Part shown: in pieces, positions 1 through 8,099 of the stretch | Numbering within the stretch: position 1 is the first letter of the stretch | How the letters are laid out: each line of letters opens with the position of its first letter | From: JAWCQZ01 sp038869515 [NCBI: Halobacteria archaeon] | GTDB lineage: Archaea > Halobacteriota > Syntropharchaeia > JACQPP01 | Length of the DNA: 64,000 nt | NCBI GenBank assembly: GCA_038869515.1 | Contig: JAWCQZ010000002.1 | Span: 186,001 to 250,000, forward strand | Direction of reading: 5' to 3' | Translations under genes and position numbers: made by a program | The notes under the pieces: model-generated | Seen by the model: the letters and a program-made list of their open reading frames with translations, nothing else | What the model was told of the DNA's origin: nothing | Databases searched by the model: none

Positions 1-1063
1 GAGGGGGACCCGCGGGCGGGGGGCCGCCCCGGGGCCGGGTCTTGACCCGGTAGTAGGTGAGCGGGTGCCCCTTCTTCGGGGGCTCGTTGATCCGTGCGCA
101 GAGGTTGTCGGCGTTCACGCAGAGGCCGTAGGACTTCATGGTGGCGCAGGAGGGCGCGGTGTATTCGGTCCGGCTGCCGATCTGTCCCCCGATGTGCTTC
201 ACCTGGTACTCGGTGACGTCGGAGCGGTAGTCGGGGAACTGCTGGTAGATGGCAAGCAGCTTCTCGAAGGGGAGGCCCACGTTGAGCATGAAGGTGGTGA
301 GGGCGAAGCGGCCGGGGTGGGTGAGGCCCGCGCCCACGTTCTCCAGGAGGCTCCGGATGCAGGGCGGCAGGACCTCCGGATTCACCGATTCGAGGGCGGT
401 GCGCTCCCTCTGGAACCTCTGCAGCGACTCCCGCACCGGCTCCAGGTAGGGCTGGAGGCCCCGGCACATCTCGGGCGGCACGGCGGGGGGCATCTCGGCG
501 AGGCGCCGCTGGACAATTTCCTGCAGGAGCCGGGCGAACTCCCGCGGGCTGGTCCTCACCCTTCCACCCGCCACGGGCCGGTTCACCAGTTTCCACCCGT
601 AGGCGATGCCGGCGGTGAGGTCGGCGTAGCGCGCGAAGTGGACCCACACGCCCCCGGCGCGCCCTTCCCCGTTCTCGCGGGCCATCCCCGGGGGGGCCGC
701 GGAGGCCTCGAGGCCGAGTTCCCTCCCGAGGGCCAGGAGAGCCTCGGGCTCCTCCTCCAGCATCCGGGCGTAGGCGCGCTTCGCCTCGGCCACCGCGTAG
801 CGCCGGACAAGGCCGGTGTCGCGGAGGCAGCCGAGGAGCATCCGCGCGAAGGGGTGGCTGAGGACCTCCAGGTCGGGGTTGTGGGAGATGAGCGGGTCGG
901 CGGAGGGGCGGATCTCGCCCTCCACCGCCTGGAGGAGCCTCTCCTGCCCCCGGCGGCGGGCCGCCTCGAAGCCGCGCCCCCTGACCAGGTCCTCGAGGGG
1001 GTGCCGGTTCACCACCTCTGCGGCTGCGGGAATCCAGGGGTAGAGACGGGGCTCCAGGGCCAT
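1..1063 (-). CDS. priL: DNA primase large subunit PriL (3' end outside window)
   Basis: The regulatory subunit of archaeal replicative primase works with PriS to make RNA primers and carries a [4Fe-4S] cluster. Reading leftward from ATG at 1063 gives 354 residues before the window ends. Candidate cluster cysteines are C235 (in PPCIRSLL), C306 and C315 (in SCATMKSYGLC) and C322 (in NLC). The HPGRFALTTF segment at about 249-258 and HPLTYY at about 333-338 are typical of the PriL C-terminal iron-sulfur domain, and the N-terminal half is helical and poorly conserved. Only a short C-terminal tail should be missing. The gene runs in the same direction as rnhB behind a 162-bp gap in which I see no other gene. 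The family call is very secure; the exact start is slightly less so. Confidence 0.95.
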   Translation of the reverse strand, partial: MALEPRLYPWIPAAAEVVNRHPLEDLVRGRGFEAARRRGQERLLQAVEGEIRPSADPLISHNPDLEVLSHPFARMLLGCLRDTGLVRRYAVAEAKRAYARMLEEEPEALLALGRELGLEASAAPPGMARENGEGRAGGVWVHFARYADLTAGIAYGWKLVNRPVAGGRVRTSPREFARLLQEIVQRRLAEMPPAVPPEMCRGLQPYLEPVRESLQRFQRERTALESVNPEVLPPCIRSLLENVGAGLTHPGRFALTTFMLNVGLPFEKLLAIYQQFPDYRSDVTEYQVKHIGGQIGSRTEYTAPSCATMKSYGLCVNADNLCARINEPPKKGHPLTYYRVKTRPRGGPPPAGPP

Positions 1064-1225
1064 CCTCTGAGGCGGGGAGGCCCGTTGGGTTCAAACTTCC
1101 GGTGAACCCGACCTCCGGTCAGGGGAGCGAGTAGGGATTTGGCTCCCAGGCGAGGGGATGGATAGGAGACAAAAGGCCCAAGACACCAAATCCCCAAGGA
1201 CGAATGACCCGAGGACGTAATAAAA

Positions 1226-1888
1226 CTAACGTCGGCCCCCGCTCGCGAAATCGGACAATGGCGCGTTCTTGAGCCTCCCGACGGTCTCCCACGAGTGGCG
1301 GACCTCCCCCGGGGCCTCCTTCAGGACGCGGGGCAGGGCCGCCACGGTCGCCGGGTCGGAGGGGTATCCCGAGCCGATGGGGAAGCCGAGGCGCGCCTCG
1401 AGGGCCCGAACGGAGCGGTCTCTCCGGACCTTGGCGATGATGGAGGCCGCCGAGACGACGGGGTAGGTCGCGTCCGCCCTGTGCTCCGCCACGATTTCCG
1501 GCGGGGGCCGGAGTCCGCAGGCGGCCCCGACCCTCTCGGCGAAACGCTCGGGCTTGACGTCGGGGGCGTCGAGCCACGCCTTTCCCGGCTTGAGGGCGCG
1601 GAGGACTTCGGCGTAAGCCTCCACCAGGAGGCTGTTCATCGTGGTCCTCTTCCGCAGTTCATCAATGCGGGCGGCGGAGAGTTCGACCACATGGACCTTG
1701 CCGAGAGGATCGATTCTCGCGGCCAACTCCTCGCGCCGCTTCGGGGCCAGGAGTTTGGAGTCGCGGACCCCGAGCCGCTTCAGCGTCTCGACGCCCCGCT
1801 CGTCGGTGGCGAAGCCGGCGATGAACATCGAGCCGAGGACGGGGCCTTTGCCCGCTTCGTCCACGCCAGCGAGGAGCGCAGGCGGCAT
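1226..1888 (-). CDS. rnhB: Ribonuclease HII
   Basis: RNase HII cleaves the RNA strand of RNA-DNA hybrids and removes single ribonucleotides from DNA. The 220-residue protein has the normal family length. The GVDEAGKGPV start supplies D10 and E11, with likely further catalytic acids D106 (in WLDAPD) and D138, and SAASIIAKVRRD is the typical conserved segment after them. The ATG at 1888 gives the canonical N-terminus. A structured repeat ends 20 nt upstream of this codon, and its end contains a TATA-like CCTATGTT about 26 nt before the ATG, so the repeat may carry the promoter. priL lies downstream on the same strand. Confidence 0.95.
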   Translation of the reverse strand: MPPALLAGVDEAGKGPVLGSMFIAGFATDERGVETLKRLGVRDSKLLAPKRREELAARIDPLGKVHVVELSAARIDELRKRTTMNSLLVEAYAEVLRALKPGKAWLDAPDVKPERFAERVGAACGLRPPPEIVAEHRADATYPVVSAASIIAKVRRDRSVRALEARLGFPIGSGYPSDPATVAALPRVLKEAPGEVRHSWETVGRLKNAPLSDFASGGRR

Positions 1889-1908
1889 TTACTCTCTCAT
1901 GTGATATG

Positions 1909-2083
1909 GAACATAGGCCGTTTTCCGCGCGGGCGGAGCCCGCGCGCAAAAGGGCGGCTCCACCCCCGGGGCCTCCCCCGCACACGGGGTCCCGGGGGTC
2001 GACCCTGGCGGAACCCGCCCGAAGCGAGCGCGAAGCGCGAGCGGAGGGCGGGGTTCCGCGCTATAATTTCCTGATACAAGAAC
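1909..2083. repeat. Structured intergenic repeat, copy 1
   Basis: A segment of about 175 bp recurs at 12136-12313 with roughly nine tenths of bases matching by eye and three scattered one-base length differences. It contains three nested inverted repeats: a GCGGGC-GGA-GCCCGC hairpin flanked by TTTT and AAAA, a CCCCCGGGG/CCCGGGGG pair, and GCGGAACCC/GGGTTCCGC enclosing a GCGAGCGCGAAGCGCGAGC core. One end (CCTATGTTCC on the minus strand) lies about 20 nt before the rnhB start. The other end contains TATAATTTCC. It may be a small mobile element or a mobile promoter/leader. I saw no third copy in this window. Confidence 0.85.
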
Positions 2084-2214
2084 GATAGCCCCTGCCGGCG
2101 GCCCCCTCGGACTTGGGTTCAGCGGGCCTGTTTCGTGGGCAAGGGCCGCACGCTCGGCGAGAAGCCCCTCGGGGGGAGTCGCAAAAGCCGCGTTCGATCT
2201 TCGTCCGCCCGATT

Positions 2215-3366
2215 TCATCTCTGCTTCAGCCACTCCCCCACCTTCGCCATCGCCTTCCCCCACGGCGCCCTCAGAATCCCCTTCTCGGTCACGATGGAGT
2301 CCACCAGTTTCAGGGGCGTGGCGTCGAACGCGGGGTTGAAGACCCGCACCTCGTCGGGCGCGTTCTTCTTGCTCCCGAGCCACAACAGTTCGCTCCGGTC
2401 CCGCTCCTCCACGGGCACATCCCTCGCCCGGAGTTCCAGGTCGAACGTGGTGAGGGGGGCGGCCACCGTGAAGGGGACCTTGTGCGTTTTGGCGAGGCAG
2501 GCGAGGCCGTAGGTGCCGATTTTATTGAAGACCGCGTCCCGGGTGATGCGGTCGGCCCCCACGATGACGCGGGCGATGCGGCCGGAGCGGAGGACCGCCC
2601 CCGCCATGGAGTCGGTGATGAGGGTGACGTCGAAGCCGTCCTCCAGCAGTTCGTAGGTCGTCAGCCGCGCCCCCTGGTTCAGCGGGCGGGTCTCGCACGC
2701 GACGACCTTGAGGTGCCTGCCCGCCTCCTTCGCCGCCCGCAGGACCCCCAGGGCCGTCCCGTAATCCACCGTGGCGAGGCGGCCCGCGTTGCAGTGGGTC
2801 ATCACGGTGTCGCCGTCCCGCAGCAGTTTGGCCCCGAGCGCCCCCATGGCCCGGTTGCGGGCCACATCCTCGTCGGCGATGCGGTTGGCCTCGGCCAGGG
2901 CCGCGCCCCTTAGGGAGGGGGGGAGGGGGGCTCCGCCCCCTCTCGGCCCCCGACGCTCGCGTTGCGGAGCGTGAACGCGGCTGCGACGGGGACCTCGCCC
3001 CCTCCCCCATTCCGGCCCAATTCCTCTCCCCCCCTCCCCCCGCAGGGCCGCTTCCCGGGCACGGCGGGCTGCAGCCAGGGCGCGCTCGACTCCACGGCTC
3101 AAGTTCACTGCGGTAGGTCTCGCAGTTCGGACCCGCGCGACAAGAGACTCAAAATCGGACCAAGAACGGGCCTCCCGGGCCGCCAGGACCACCCCGTAGG
3201 CCCCGGCCGCCTCGAGGGCGGGGGCGCCGCGGACCCGGAGGGAGCGGATGGCCTCCACGAGGGAGTCGATGGTGGAGCAGAGGATGCGCCTCGACTCGGC
3301 GGGGAGAAGGGTCTGGTCAACGAGGTCCACGCCGTTGCGGGCGGGGTCCCACTGGATGGCGCGCAT
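2215..3366 (-). CDS. mtnA: Methylthioribose-1-phosphate / ribose-1,5-bisphosphate isomerase family (MtnA, aIF2B-like)
   Basis: Enzymes of this family isomerise methylthioribose 1-phosphate in methionine salvage or ribose 1,5-bisphosphate in the archaeal AMP pathway; the sequence alone does not decide which. Family motifs are RVRGAPALEAAGAYG near the N-terminus, HCNAGRLAT with the catalytic Cys, ETRPLNQGARLT, and LITDSMAG with the catalytic Asp. The start at 3366 (MRAIQWDP) fits the family, with CCTTTTTG as a TATA-like box about 28 nt upstream. The protein is 383 residues. Residues 106-154 are low-complexity Gly/Arg/Pro sequence encoded by an inserted element; without it the helix reads RAREAALAEANRIADED and the protein is 334 residues, the normal size. 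The reading frame stays open, so the gene may still be functional. Confidence 0.88.
   Translation of the reverse strand: MRAIQWDPARNGVDLVDQTLLPAESRRILCSTIDSLVEAIRSLRVRGAPALEAAGAYGVVLAAREARSWSDFESLVARVRTARPTAVNLSRGVERALAAARRAREAALRGEGGRGIGPEWGRGRGPRRSRVHAPQRERRGPRGGGAPLPPSLRGAALAEANRIADEDVARNRAMGALGAKLLRDGDTVMTHCNAGRLATVDYGTALGVLRAAKEAGRHLKVVACETRPLNQGARLTTYELLEDGFDVTLITDSMAGAVLRSGRIARVIVGADRITRDAVFNKIGTYGLACLAKTHKVPFTVAAPLTTFDLELRARDVPVEERDRSELLWLGSKKNAPDEVRVFNPAFDATPLKLVDSIVTEKGILRAPWGKAMAKVGEWLKQR
2905..3042. mobile_element. MITE-like G-rich insertion inside mtnA with 9-bp target duplication
   Basis: The element is flanked by the direct repeat CAGGGCCGC at 2896-2904 and 3043-3051. Element plus one repeat is 147 bp, exactly 49 codons, so the mtnA frame is kept and no stop is introduced. 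The ends form an imperfect inverted repeat of G-rich and C-rich tracts (GGGAGGGGGGGAG against CTCCCCCCCTCCC). Its outer sequences, CCCCTTAG followed by G-rich sequence on one side and ATTCCGGCCCAATTCCTCTC on the other, recur at 56443-56526. The internal 50 bp or so is not shared with that second copy. No transposase is present, so any mobility would need one supplied elsewhere. Confidence 0.8.
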
Positions 3367-3443
3367 GGATTCACTCCCGGGGAAAGGCACAAAAAGGTTG
3401 ATTGCCCGCCGAAAGGCTTTCCCGCGCCGGGAAGGGTATCCGG

Positions 3444-3887
3444 ATGCGGGTCTACCTGGACACCTGTGCGTGGTGCAGGCCCTTCGACCGTCCCTCGCCC
3501 CGGATACTCCGGGAGGCCCAAGCATTGCGGGAGATTCTGCAGGAGGCCGATCGTGGGCACCTGATCCTCGTCGGCTCTCCTGTCTTGGAGGTCGAACTGG
3601 ACTGGCTGGGGGACCCGGAGAAGCGGGAAGCCGCCCGGAACCTTGCTTGGAAATCCATTTCCAACGCCCCGTCCCAGGTCCCGGCAGGGATCGCATCCAC
3701 TCGGAGGCGATTGCGCGACCTTGGCCTCACGCCACCCGACGCGCTTCACGTCGCGTGGGCCGTGGAGGCTCGGTGCGATGTGTTTATAACGACCGATGAT
3801 GGAGTTCTGAAGATGGAACAAAAAATCGGGCAGGAAACAGGCCTGCGGGTTTCCGACCCGGTTCGCTTCGCCCGGAGTCTCCGATGA
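3444..3887 (+). CDS. PIN-domain protein (VapC-like ribonuclease)
   Basis: PIN domains are metal-dependent ribonucleases, often toxins of VapBC modules. The 147-residue protein opens with MRVYLDTCAW, placing the first catalytic Asp at residue 6. The C-terminal half has TPPDALHVAWA and VFITTDDGVL, the usual later acidic positions. ATG 3444 is chosen because the domain begins there; the frame stays open back to 3402 with no recognisable sequence. The gene diverges from mtnA and overlaps the next small ORF by ATGA, so the two are probably translated together. A classical antitoxin would normally precede the toxin, and none is visible upstream. Confidence 0.8.
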   Translation: MRVYLDTCAWCRPFDRPSPRILREAQALREILQEADRGHLILVGSPVLEVELDWLGDPEKREAARNLAWKSISNAPSQVPAGIASTRRRLRDLGLTPPDALHVAWAVEARCDVFITTDDGVLKMEQKIGQETGLRVSDPVRFARSLR

Positions 3888-4081
3888 GTGGAGCGGATGC
3901 GGTGCTGGAGAAGGCCCTGAGCGCGGTCGAGAGGGAACTCTCCCGGGAAGAATATCTGGAGTTTCTCCAACTGCTGGCGCCCAAATTGGGGGACGCCACC
4001 CGGGAACTCCAAGCAATCCGGAGGCGGATCACAGACGCGGAATTCCGGAAAGCCTTGCGGCGGAAAGGCGTATCTCTCTGA
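3884..4081 (+). CDS. Small acidic/basic helical protein coupled to the PIN gene
   Basis: This 65-residue ORF starts inside the stop region of the PIN gene (ATGA overlap), a strong sign of translational coupling. It is predicted mostly helical, with an acidic first half (VERELSREEYLEFLQLL) and a basic end (RKALRRKGVSL). I recognise no DNA-binding fold such as AbrB or ribbon-helix-helix. Position suggests an antitoxin or partner in reversed gene order, but that is inference. No similar protein is present elsewhere in the window. Confidence 0.6.
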   Translation: MSGADAVLEKALSAVERELSREEYLEFLQLLAPKLGDATRELQAIRRRITDAEFRKALRRKGVSL

Positions 4082-4303
4082 TGACCTCGAACACCGGCCG
4101 TCGAGGCTAACAGGCTCGGGGCGAGGTCCCGGGGAGGGCTCTTGATGGTTTCGCCGCAGGCGAAAGCCCCACCTGGCAGTGCGGCTCGCCCCGCCCTTTG
4201 GGCAGGGTGACCTTCAAGAAGCCCAATCGCGCGGGTTCATGCGCGGTTCCGGGACCGGGCGCCGATAAAAAGCCTTTAATCGTTTCAGACTGACCGAGTG
4301 GCA

Positions 4304-4529
4304 ATGAGAATCGGACTCCTCGCCTTGTCGGTGGCTGTGGCGCTTGTCGTCTCTGCGTGCACCTCCACTCCTCCCCCCGACTTCCGAGCCTATCAAGCTG
4401 ACAAAAGAGCAGGAGTACGGCTTGAAAGAATTGTTCTGGCGCGGCGTGAAGGACTGGTCTGACCCGACTTTTCACGCGCTGAAGACCGCGGGCACTGAAC
4501 TGGCGAATCATTTTCATATTTTGTATTGA
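4304..4529 (+). pseudogene. Small lipoprotein gene broken by a frameshift in a C-run
   Basis: From ATG 4304 the product begins with a hydrophobic signal and a lipobox (VVSAC, Cys at residue 19), then stops after 52 residues. Dropping one C from the six-C run at 4373-4378 joins this signal to the other frame, which continues as EPIKLTKEQEYGLKELFWRG and onward to a stop at 4527-4529, giving a lipoprotein of about 74 residues. The homopolymer makes either an assembly error or a real slippage site possible. A TTTAAT box at 4275-4280 sits about 26 nt before the ATG, as expected for a leaderless archaeal transcript. The downstream half is AT-richer than neighbouring genes. Function is unknown. Confidence 0.55.
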
Positions 4530-4617
4530 GATTAGCTGGTATCGTAGTTAAAGATCAAAAGGGGGACGGGTATATAGACGATATTTATTTCTTTAAGCCC
4601 GATTCTTATCGTTAAAG

Positions 4618-4806
4618 TCAATCCTGACTATTCGGCCACTTAGATTCTCCAAAGAATTTTACCCCAACCGCGGCAGCTATGCTCAAACCATAGGCATTGG
4701 CCGCGGCCTTACCCATAATACCAACCATACCGACCTTACCCACTGTAGTACCTAATTTTAAGAGCCAAAACCCAGGAATGATGGGCACTGCTGCTGCAAC
4801 TTCCAT
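4618..4806 (-). CDS. Small hydrophobic protein, unknown
   Basis: A 62-residue ORF begins MEVAAAVPIIPGFWLLKLG, continues with Gly/Ala/Val-rich sequence and ends with a polar tail (FFGESKWPNSQD). It could span a membrane once or twice, or be a small secreted peptide; there is no family match I can name. Base composition is clearly more AT-rich than the rest of the window, and a GCTATAACTAA box lies a little upstream of the ATG at 4806. Another ORF on the opposite strand overlaps it; I favour the minus strand because of its polar C-terminus and promoter-like sequence. The frame also stays open further upstream. Confidence 0.4.
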   Translation of the reverse strand: MEVAAAVPIIPGFWLLKLGTTVGKVGMVGIMGKAAANAYGLSIAAAVGVKFFGESKWPNSQD

Positions 4807-4882
4807 AATCAAATTAGTTATAGCGTTAGCCGGCTGTGCCCAGCAATTCCGCGAAATCCGCCACCCGTGGAGTTTGAACCCC

Positions 4883-4923
4883 GGTGACGAAGGGGGTGGG
4901 CGGAGGCCGCTCCCTTCGTCACC
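4883..4923. repeat. Perfect 12-bp inverted repeat
   Basis: GGTGACGAAGGG at 4883-4894 is perfectly complementary to CCCTTCGTCACC at 4912-4923 with a 17-base loop. It lies between the AT-rich patch and the L10e promoter. It may be a terminator-like hairpin, a protein-binding site or the remnant of an insertion; nothing in the sequence decides between these. Confidence 0.6.
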
Positions 4924-5031
4924 GATTTGATGGGACGCCGGTCGGAGGTCTTTGGCTATTGTGGGGCACACCCGGCGTGGACCCAAACCTTTATGTTTTT
5001 TCCCGCGAGCGTAGCGAGCGAGAAAAAAAAC

Positions 5032-5589
5032 ATGGCCCGAAAACCCGGCTCCATGTATCGCGAAGTCAAGGGCCCCGCCTACACCCGCAGGGAGTTCATG
5101 GGCGGCGTCCCCGGCACCAAAATCACCCTCTTCGACATGGGGAACCCGCAGGGGAACTACCCCTGCGTCTTCAACCTGGTCGCCAGGGAGGCGTGCCAGA
5201 TTCGCCACTCGGCCCTGGAGTCCTCCCGGGTCGCCGCGAACAAACTGCTTCTACGGGACATCGGCCGCGAGGATTTCTACATGAAGGTCCGCGTCTACCC
5301 CCACCACGTCCTCCGGGAGCACAAGTATGCCACCGGCGCCGGCGCGGACCGCGTCTCGGAAGGGATGCGCCTCGCCTTCGGCAAGCCGGTGGGCACCGCG
5401 GCCCGGGTGAAGGCGGGCCAGGTCGTCATGACCGTCGCGGTGGGGCCGACCCACATCGCGCTGGCGAAGGAGGCCCTCCGCCGGGCCAGCCACAAGATTT
5501 CGACCCCCTGCCGGATCGTGATGGAGCAGGTCCCCGGAGGAGCCAGGGCCGCCGTCCCCACCGGGGCCGCCGAGGCCGGGGCGAACTGA
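5032..5589 (+). CDS. rpl10e: Large ribosomal subunit protein L10e (uL16)
   Basis: A 185-residue protein beginning MARKPGSMYREVKGPAYTRR, the archaeal L10e/L16 start, with the family segments HHVLREHKYATGAGADRV and GMRLAFGKPVGTAARV. L10e binds 23S rRNA near the A-site and 5S rRNA region and is needed for subunit joining. The final 15 or so residues are an Ala/Gly-rich tail. An upstream in-frame extension is not conserved and is excluded. A CCTTTATG box and a GCGAGCGTAGCGAGCGAG tract precede the gene. It converges with the downstream coiled-coil gene, whose stop lies 2 bp away. Confidence 0.96.
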   Translation: MARKPGSMYREVKGPAYTRREFMGGVPGTKITLFDMGNPQGNYPCVFNLVAREACQIRHSALESSRVAANKLLLRDIGREDFYMKVRVYPHHVLREHKYATGAGADRVSEGMRLAFGKPVGTAARVKAGQVVMTVAVGPTHIALAKEALRRASHKISTPCRIVMEQVPGGARAAVPTGAAEAGAN

Positions 5590-5590
5590 A

Positions 5591-7729
5591 TCAGGAGCGC
5601 AGTTTCCTCTTCAGTTCCTTGAGCCGCTCCTCGCTCTGGCTCTTCTTTTCGGCGTAGAGGCGCTCGGGCATGAGCCCCGACCGGTGATACTCCTCGAGGG
5701 ACCGCAGGAAGGCCTCGGCCTTCTCGATCTCTTTCCGGACCTCTTCCAACTCTTGCGCGTCCCGGCGCTCCGGGGCGGGCGGGGGGGAGGCGACCGGCCT
5801 CTCCGCCTCCAACACGCGCCCCGAGGCGGGAACCGGCACGGCGGGCGCGCGTCCCGCCTCGTCGAGTTGCATCCTCACCTGGGCCAGGTCCTCCTTCAGG
5901 GCCGACAGGTCCCGGAAGAGGCTGCGGACCTCGTCCCCGCGGGCGAAGGTCAACTCCTGGTTCTTCAGACGCGCCTCCACCCCCTCCATGAGCCTATGGT
6001 TGTCGCGGAGGATGGTCCGGAGAGCGTCCAGGTCGGCCTGCACGGCGACGCCCGACCCGGGGCCCGCCTTCCCGATCCCCGCGCGGACCTCCTGGAGCTC
6101 TCCGGCCAGATTCGCCAGTTCGGCCTGCTGCTTCTCGAGGGTGAACTTCAGGGCCGCCGTCTCCTTGACGAGGTTCTCCCCGGGTGCGCGCTGGCGCGCC
6201 ACCTCCTGGAGGGCGCTCTTGGTCTCCATCTCGAGCCGCTGGAGGGCGTTGCGCAGGGAGCCCGCCTCCTTCCAGAGGCCGTCGAAGAGGGGCTGGAGGC
6301 CGGTGGTCCCCGGCGGCCCCCCGGCCTGGGGCGTCTGGGCCTTCATCAGCGTCACCGCCTTCACCGCCTCCCGGAGCCAGGTCCCCAGTTTCTCGGTGCT
6401 CCCCGCCATCTGGGCCTCCAGGGCCGCGTTCAGTTCCTGCTTCAGTTCCGCCTGCAGTTTCTTCACGGCCTCGGGCGGGACGACCACCGGCCCGGGCGTG
6501 ACGGGGGCCGCCTGCGGCCGTGGAGCGCTCCGGAGCCGCTCCACCTCCTCCCGGAGGGCCCGAAGGTCGCCGAGGCTCCGCTCCATCACGCTCTTGAGGT
6601 CGGCCACGGCGCCCATGCCAGCCCGGAGGCGCTCCACCTCGGCGCGAAGGTCCGCCAGGGCGTCGTCGGAAACGGCCGCAGCGGCCTCCGGCTCCGCTTC
6701 GAAGGCCGGCTCCGGCTCGGGTTCCGGACCGCTCTCACCTGCCTCTCCGGCCGCAGGTTCCGGCTCGGCTTCACCCGGAGCCGCCGGGGGCTCCCCGGGC
6801 TCCGGCTCCCGGGTCAACTCTTCGTCGGGAAGACCCTCCGGCGTCTCGGCCACCGGCTCGACCAGGCCGTCTTCGGGGGGCGGAGCCTCCTCCTCGGGGG
6901 GCGCCTCGGGGAGCTCCTCCATCCCGGCCTCTCCCGGCAACTTCTCGCTGATGAAGCGGCTCCACTCGCTGTCCAGTTCCGCGTCGCTCGCCCTCACCGT
7001 TCCCCGCGCGGTGATTCCCTTCAGCCGCCCGCCGAGGGTGGCCGCGATTCCGCCCAGGGGCCGGAGAATGGTTGAAACGGGGGAACCGGCCGGACGGGGG
7101 CCTGGCGGGCTCCGGGTTCCTCGTCCCCGGCCGCGAGGCGACGGGCGGGGGACTCCCCGCGGCAGGAGGCCGCGCCGCTGGAGGATGAAGAGGAGGATGA
7201 CTGCGAACACAGCGCCGCCTGCGACCACCAGAAGGGTCGAGTCGGCGCTCCCTCCCGTCGCGCTGCTGGCGTGGCTCCCCGCCGAGCCGCCGCTCCCCGT
7301 CGAGGTCCGTCCCGCCGGAGCGGGCGCGGCGGCGACCCGGCCGACGGTGACGTTGAGCCGGTAGCTCCAGGTGTCCCCGCTGCCGCTCGTGACCCTGAGG
7401 AACCCCTCGTAGCGGCCGGCGGGCGTGGCGACCGTGGTGGTCACGGTCACGTTGGCCGAGAAGGTCTGCCCCGCCTTCGCCTGCTCCACCTTCACCTCCG
7501 GCGGAGTGACCGCCACGGAGATTTCGGGGGGCGCGGTGGCCTCGAGCCGCAGGGTGTCGGTGCAGCCGTCCTCGCGGCACCGGGAGACCTCCTGGATCCG
7601 GGTCGCGCTCTCCCCCGGGACGAGGGGGACATCGAGGGTCGATACCGTCCCGTAGTCGGCGGCCGATCCGAGACCGGACAGGAGCAGGAGGGCCAAGAGG
7701 ACTCCCGCGGACCCCTTCAGCGACCCCAT
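5591..7729 (-). CDS. Secreted/membrane-anchored protein with Ig-like domain and long cytoplasmic coiled coil
   Basis: A 712-residue protein. Residues 1-24 are a signal peptide ending AADYG, followed by a beta-rich extracellular region to about 135 with one Cys pair (C51, C56) and a low-complexity Gly/Ser/Thr linker. A transmembrane helix lies at about 164-183, then a basic Arg/Pro/Gly stretch. A Pro/Glu-rich segment at about 280-380 leads into long heptad-like coiled coil to the C-terminus (ending RLKELKRKLRS). The architecture resembles a surface-to-cytoplasm scaffold or sensor; no catalytic domain is seen. The start at 7729 is preceded by CTATAATAG about 25 nt upstream, which argues against the longer 734-residue reading. 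It is divergent from the small membrane protein at 7813. Confidence 0.75.
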   Translation of the reverse strand: MGSLKGSAGVLLALLLLSGLGSAADYGTVSTLDVPLVPGESATRIQEVSRCREDGCTDTLRLEATAPPEISVAVTPPEVKVEQAKAGQTFSANVTVTTTVATPAGRYEGFLRVTSGSGDTWSYRLNVTVGRVAAAPAPAGRTSTGSGGSAGSHASSATGGSADSTLLVVAGGAVFAVILLFILQRRGLLPRGVPRPSPRGRGRGTRSPPGPRPAGSPVSTILRPLGGIAATLGGRLKGITARGTVRASDAELDSEWSRFISEKLPGEAGMEELPEAPPEEEAPPPEDGLVEPVAETPEGLPDEELTREPEPGEPPAAPGEAEPEPAAGEAGESGPEPEPEPAFEAEPEAAAAVSDDALADLRAEVERLRAGMGAVADLKSVMERSLGDLRALREEVERLRSAPRPQAAPVTPGPVVVPPEAVKKLQAELKQELNAALEAQMAGSTEKLGTWLREAVKAVTLMKAQTPQAGGPPGTTGLQPLFDGLWKEAGSLRNALQRLEMETKSALQEVARQRAPGENLVKETAALKFTLEKQQAELANLAGELQEVRAGIGKAGPGSGVAVQADLDALRTILRDNHRLMEGVEARLKNQELTFARGDEVRSLFRDLSALKEDLAQVRMQLDEAGRAPAVPVPASGRVLEAERPVASPPPAPERRDAQELEEVRKEIEKAEAFLRSLEEYHRSGLMPERLYAEKKSQSEERLKELKRKLRS

Positions 7730-7812
7730 AGTAGATGGTAGTCCCTCTATTATAGTTTCCTGCGCGCGTAAGCGCACGCAACGTATATAGGGCATCCCTC
7801 CTCCCGGGGGGT

Positions 7813-8094
7813 GTGAGCCTCATTCCGGTCTACGCGGGCGTCGCGGGGTTCGCCCTCACCTTCGCCATCCTCTCGGCCTTCGGCCGGGACCCCTACTTCC
7901 ACCCCGACCGCAGGTGGGTGCTCCTCTTCAGCGCCGCCAACGGGGTCCAGTTGGCGGTCGCCTCCGGGATCGGGCTCCTGGCATACCGGGCGGCGCTCTT
8001 CACCGGATTCCTGCCAGCCATCTTCGCGGGGCTGGCGGTCATGGGGGCGATTCTCGCCTTCTGGCTCTGGTTCAACGTGCGCACCTTCTTCTGA
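7813..8094 (+). CDS. Small three-helix membrane protein, unknown
   Basis: A 93-residue protein starting at GTG 7813 with three hydrophobic helices (roughly residues 6-24, 37-56 and 64-88) separated by a charged loop ([11 protein letters not shown]). I recognise no family. It stands directly before srp19, with only 5 nt between its stop and the next ATG, so the two are probably one operon. That placement hints at a membrane-biogenesis role, but only by context. Confidence 0.65.
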   Translation: MSLIPVYAGVAGFALTFAILSAFGRDPYFHPDRRWVLLFSAANGVQLAVASGIGLLAYRAALFTGFLPAIFAGLAVMGAILAFWLWFNVRTFF

Positions 8095-8099
8095 AGGCG

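Noticed and set aside
65-1105. Plus-strand open frame of 346 codons
   Set aside because: It is the complement of priL; the minus strand has all the iron-sulfur cysteines and family motifs.
1909-2083. A small protein encoded by the structured repeat (similar peptides in both copies)
   Set aside because: The copies differ by scattered single-base indels that shift and restore frame, and hairpin symmetry explains the sequence conservation better than coding.
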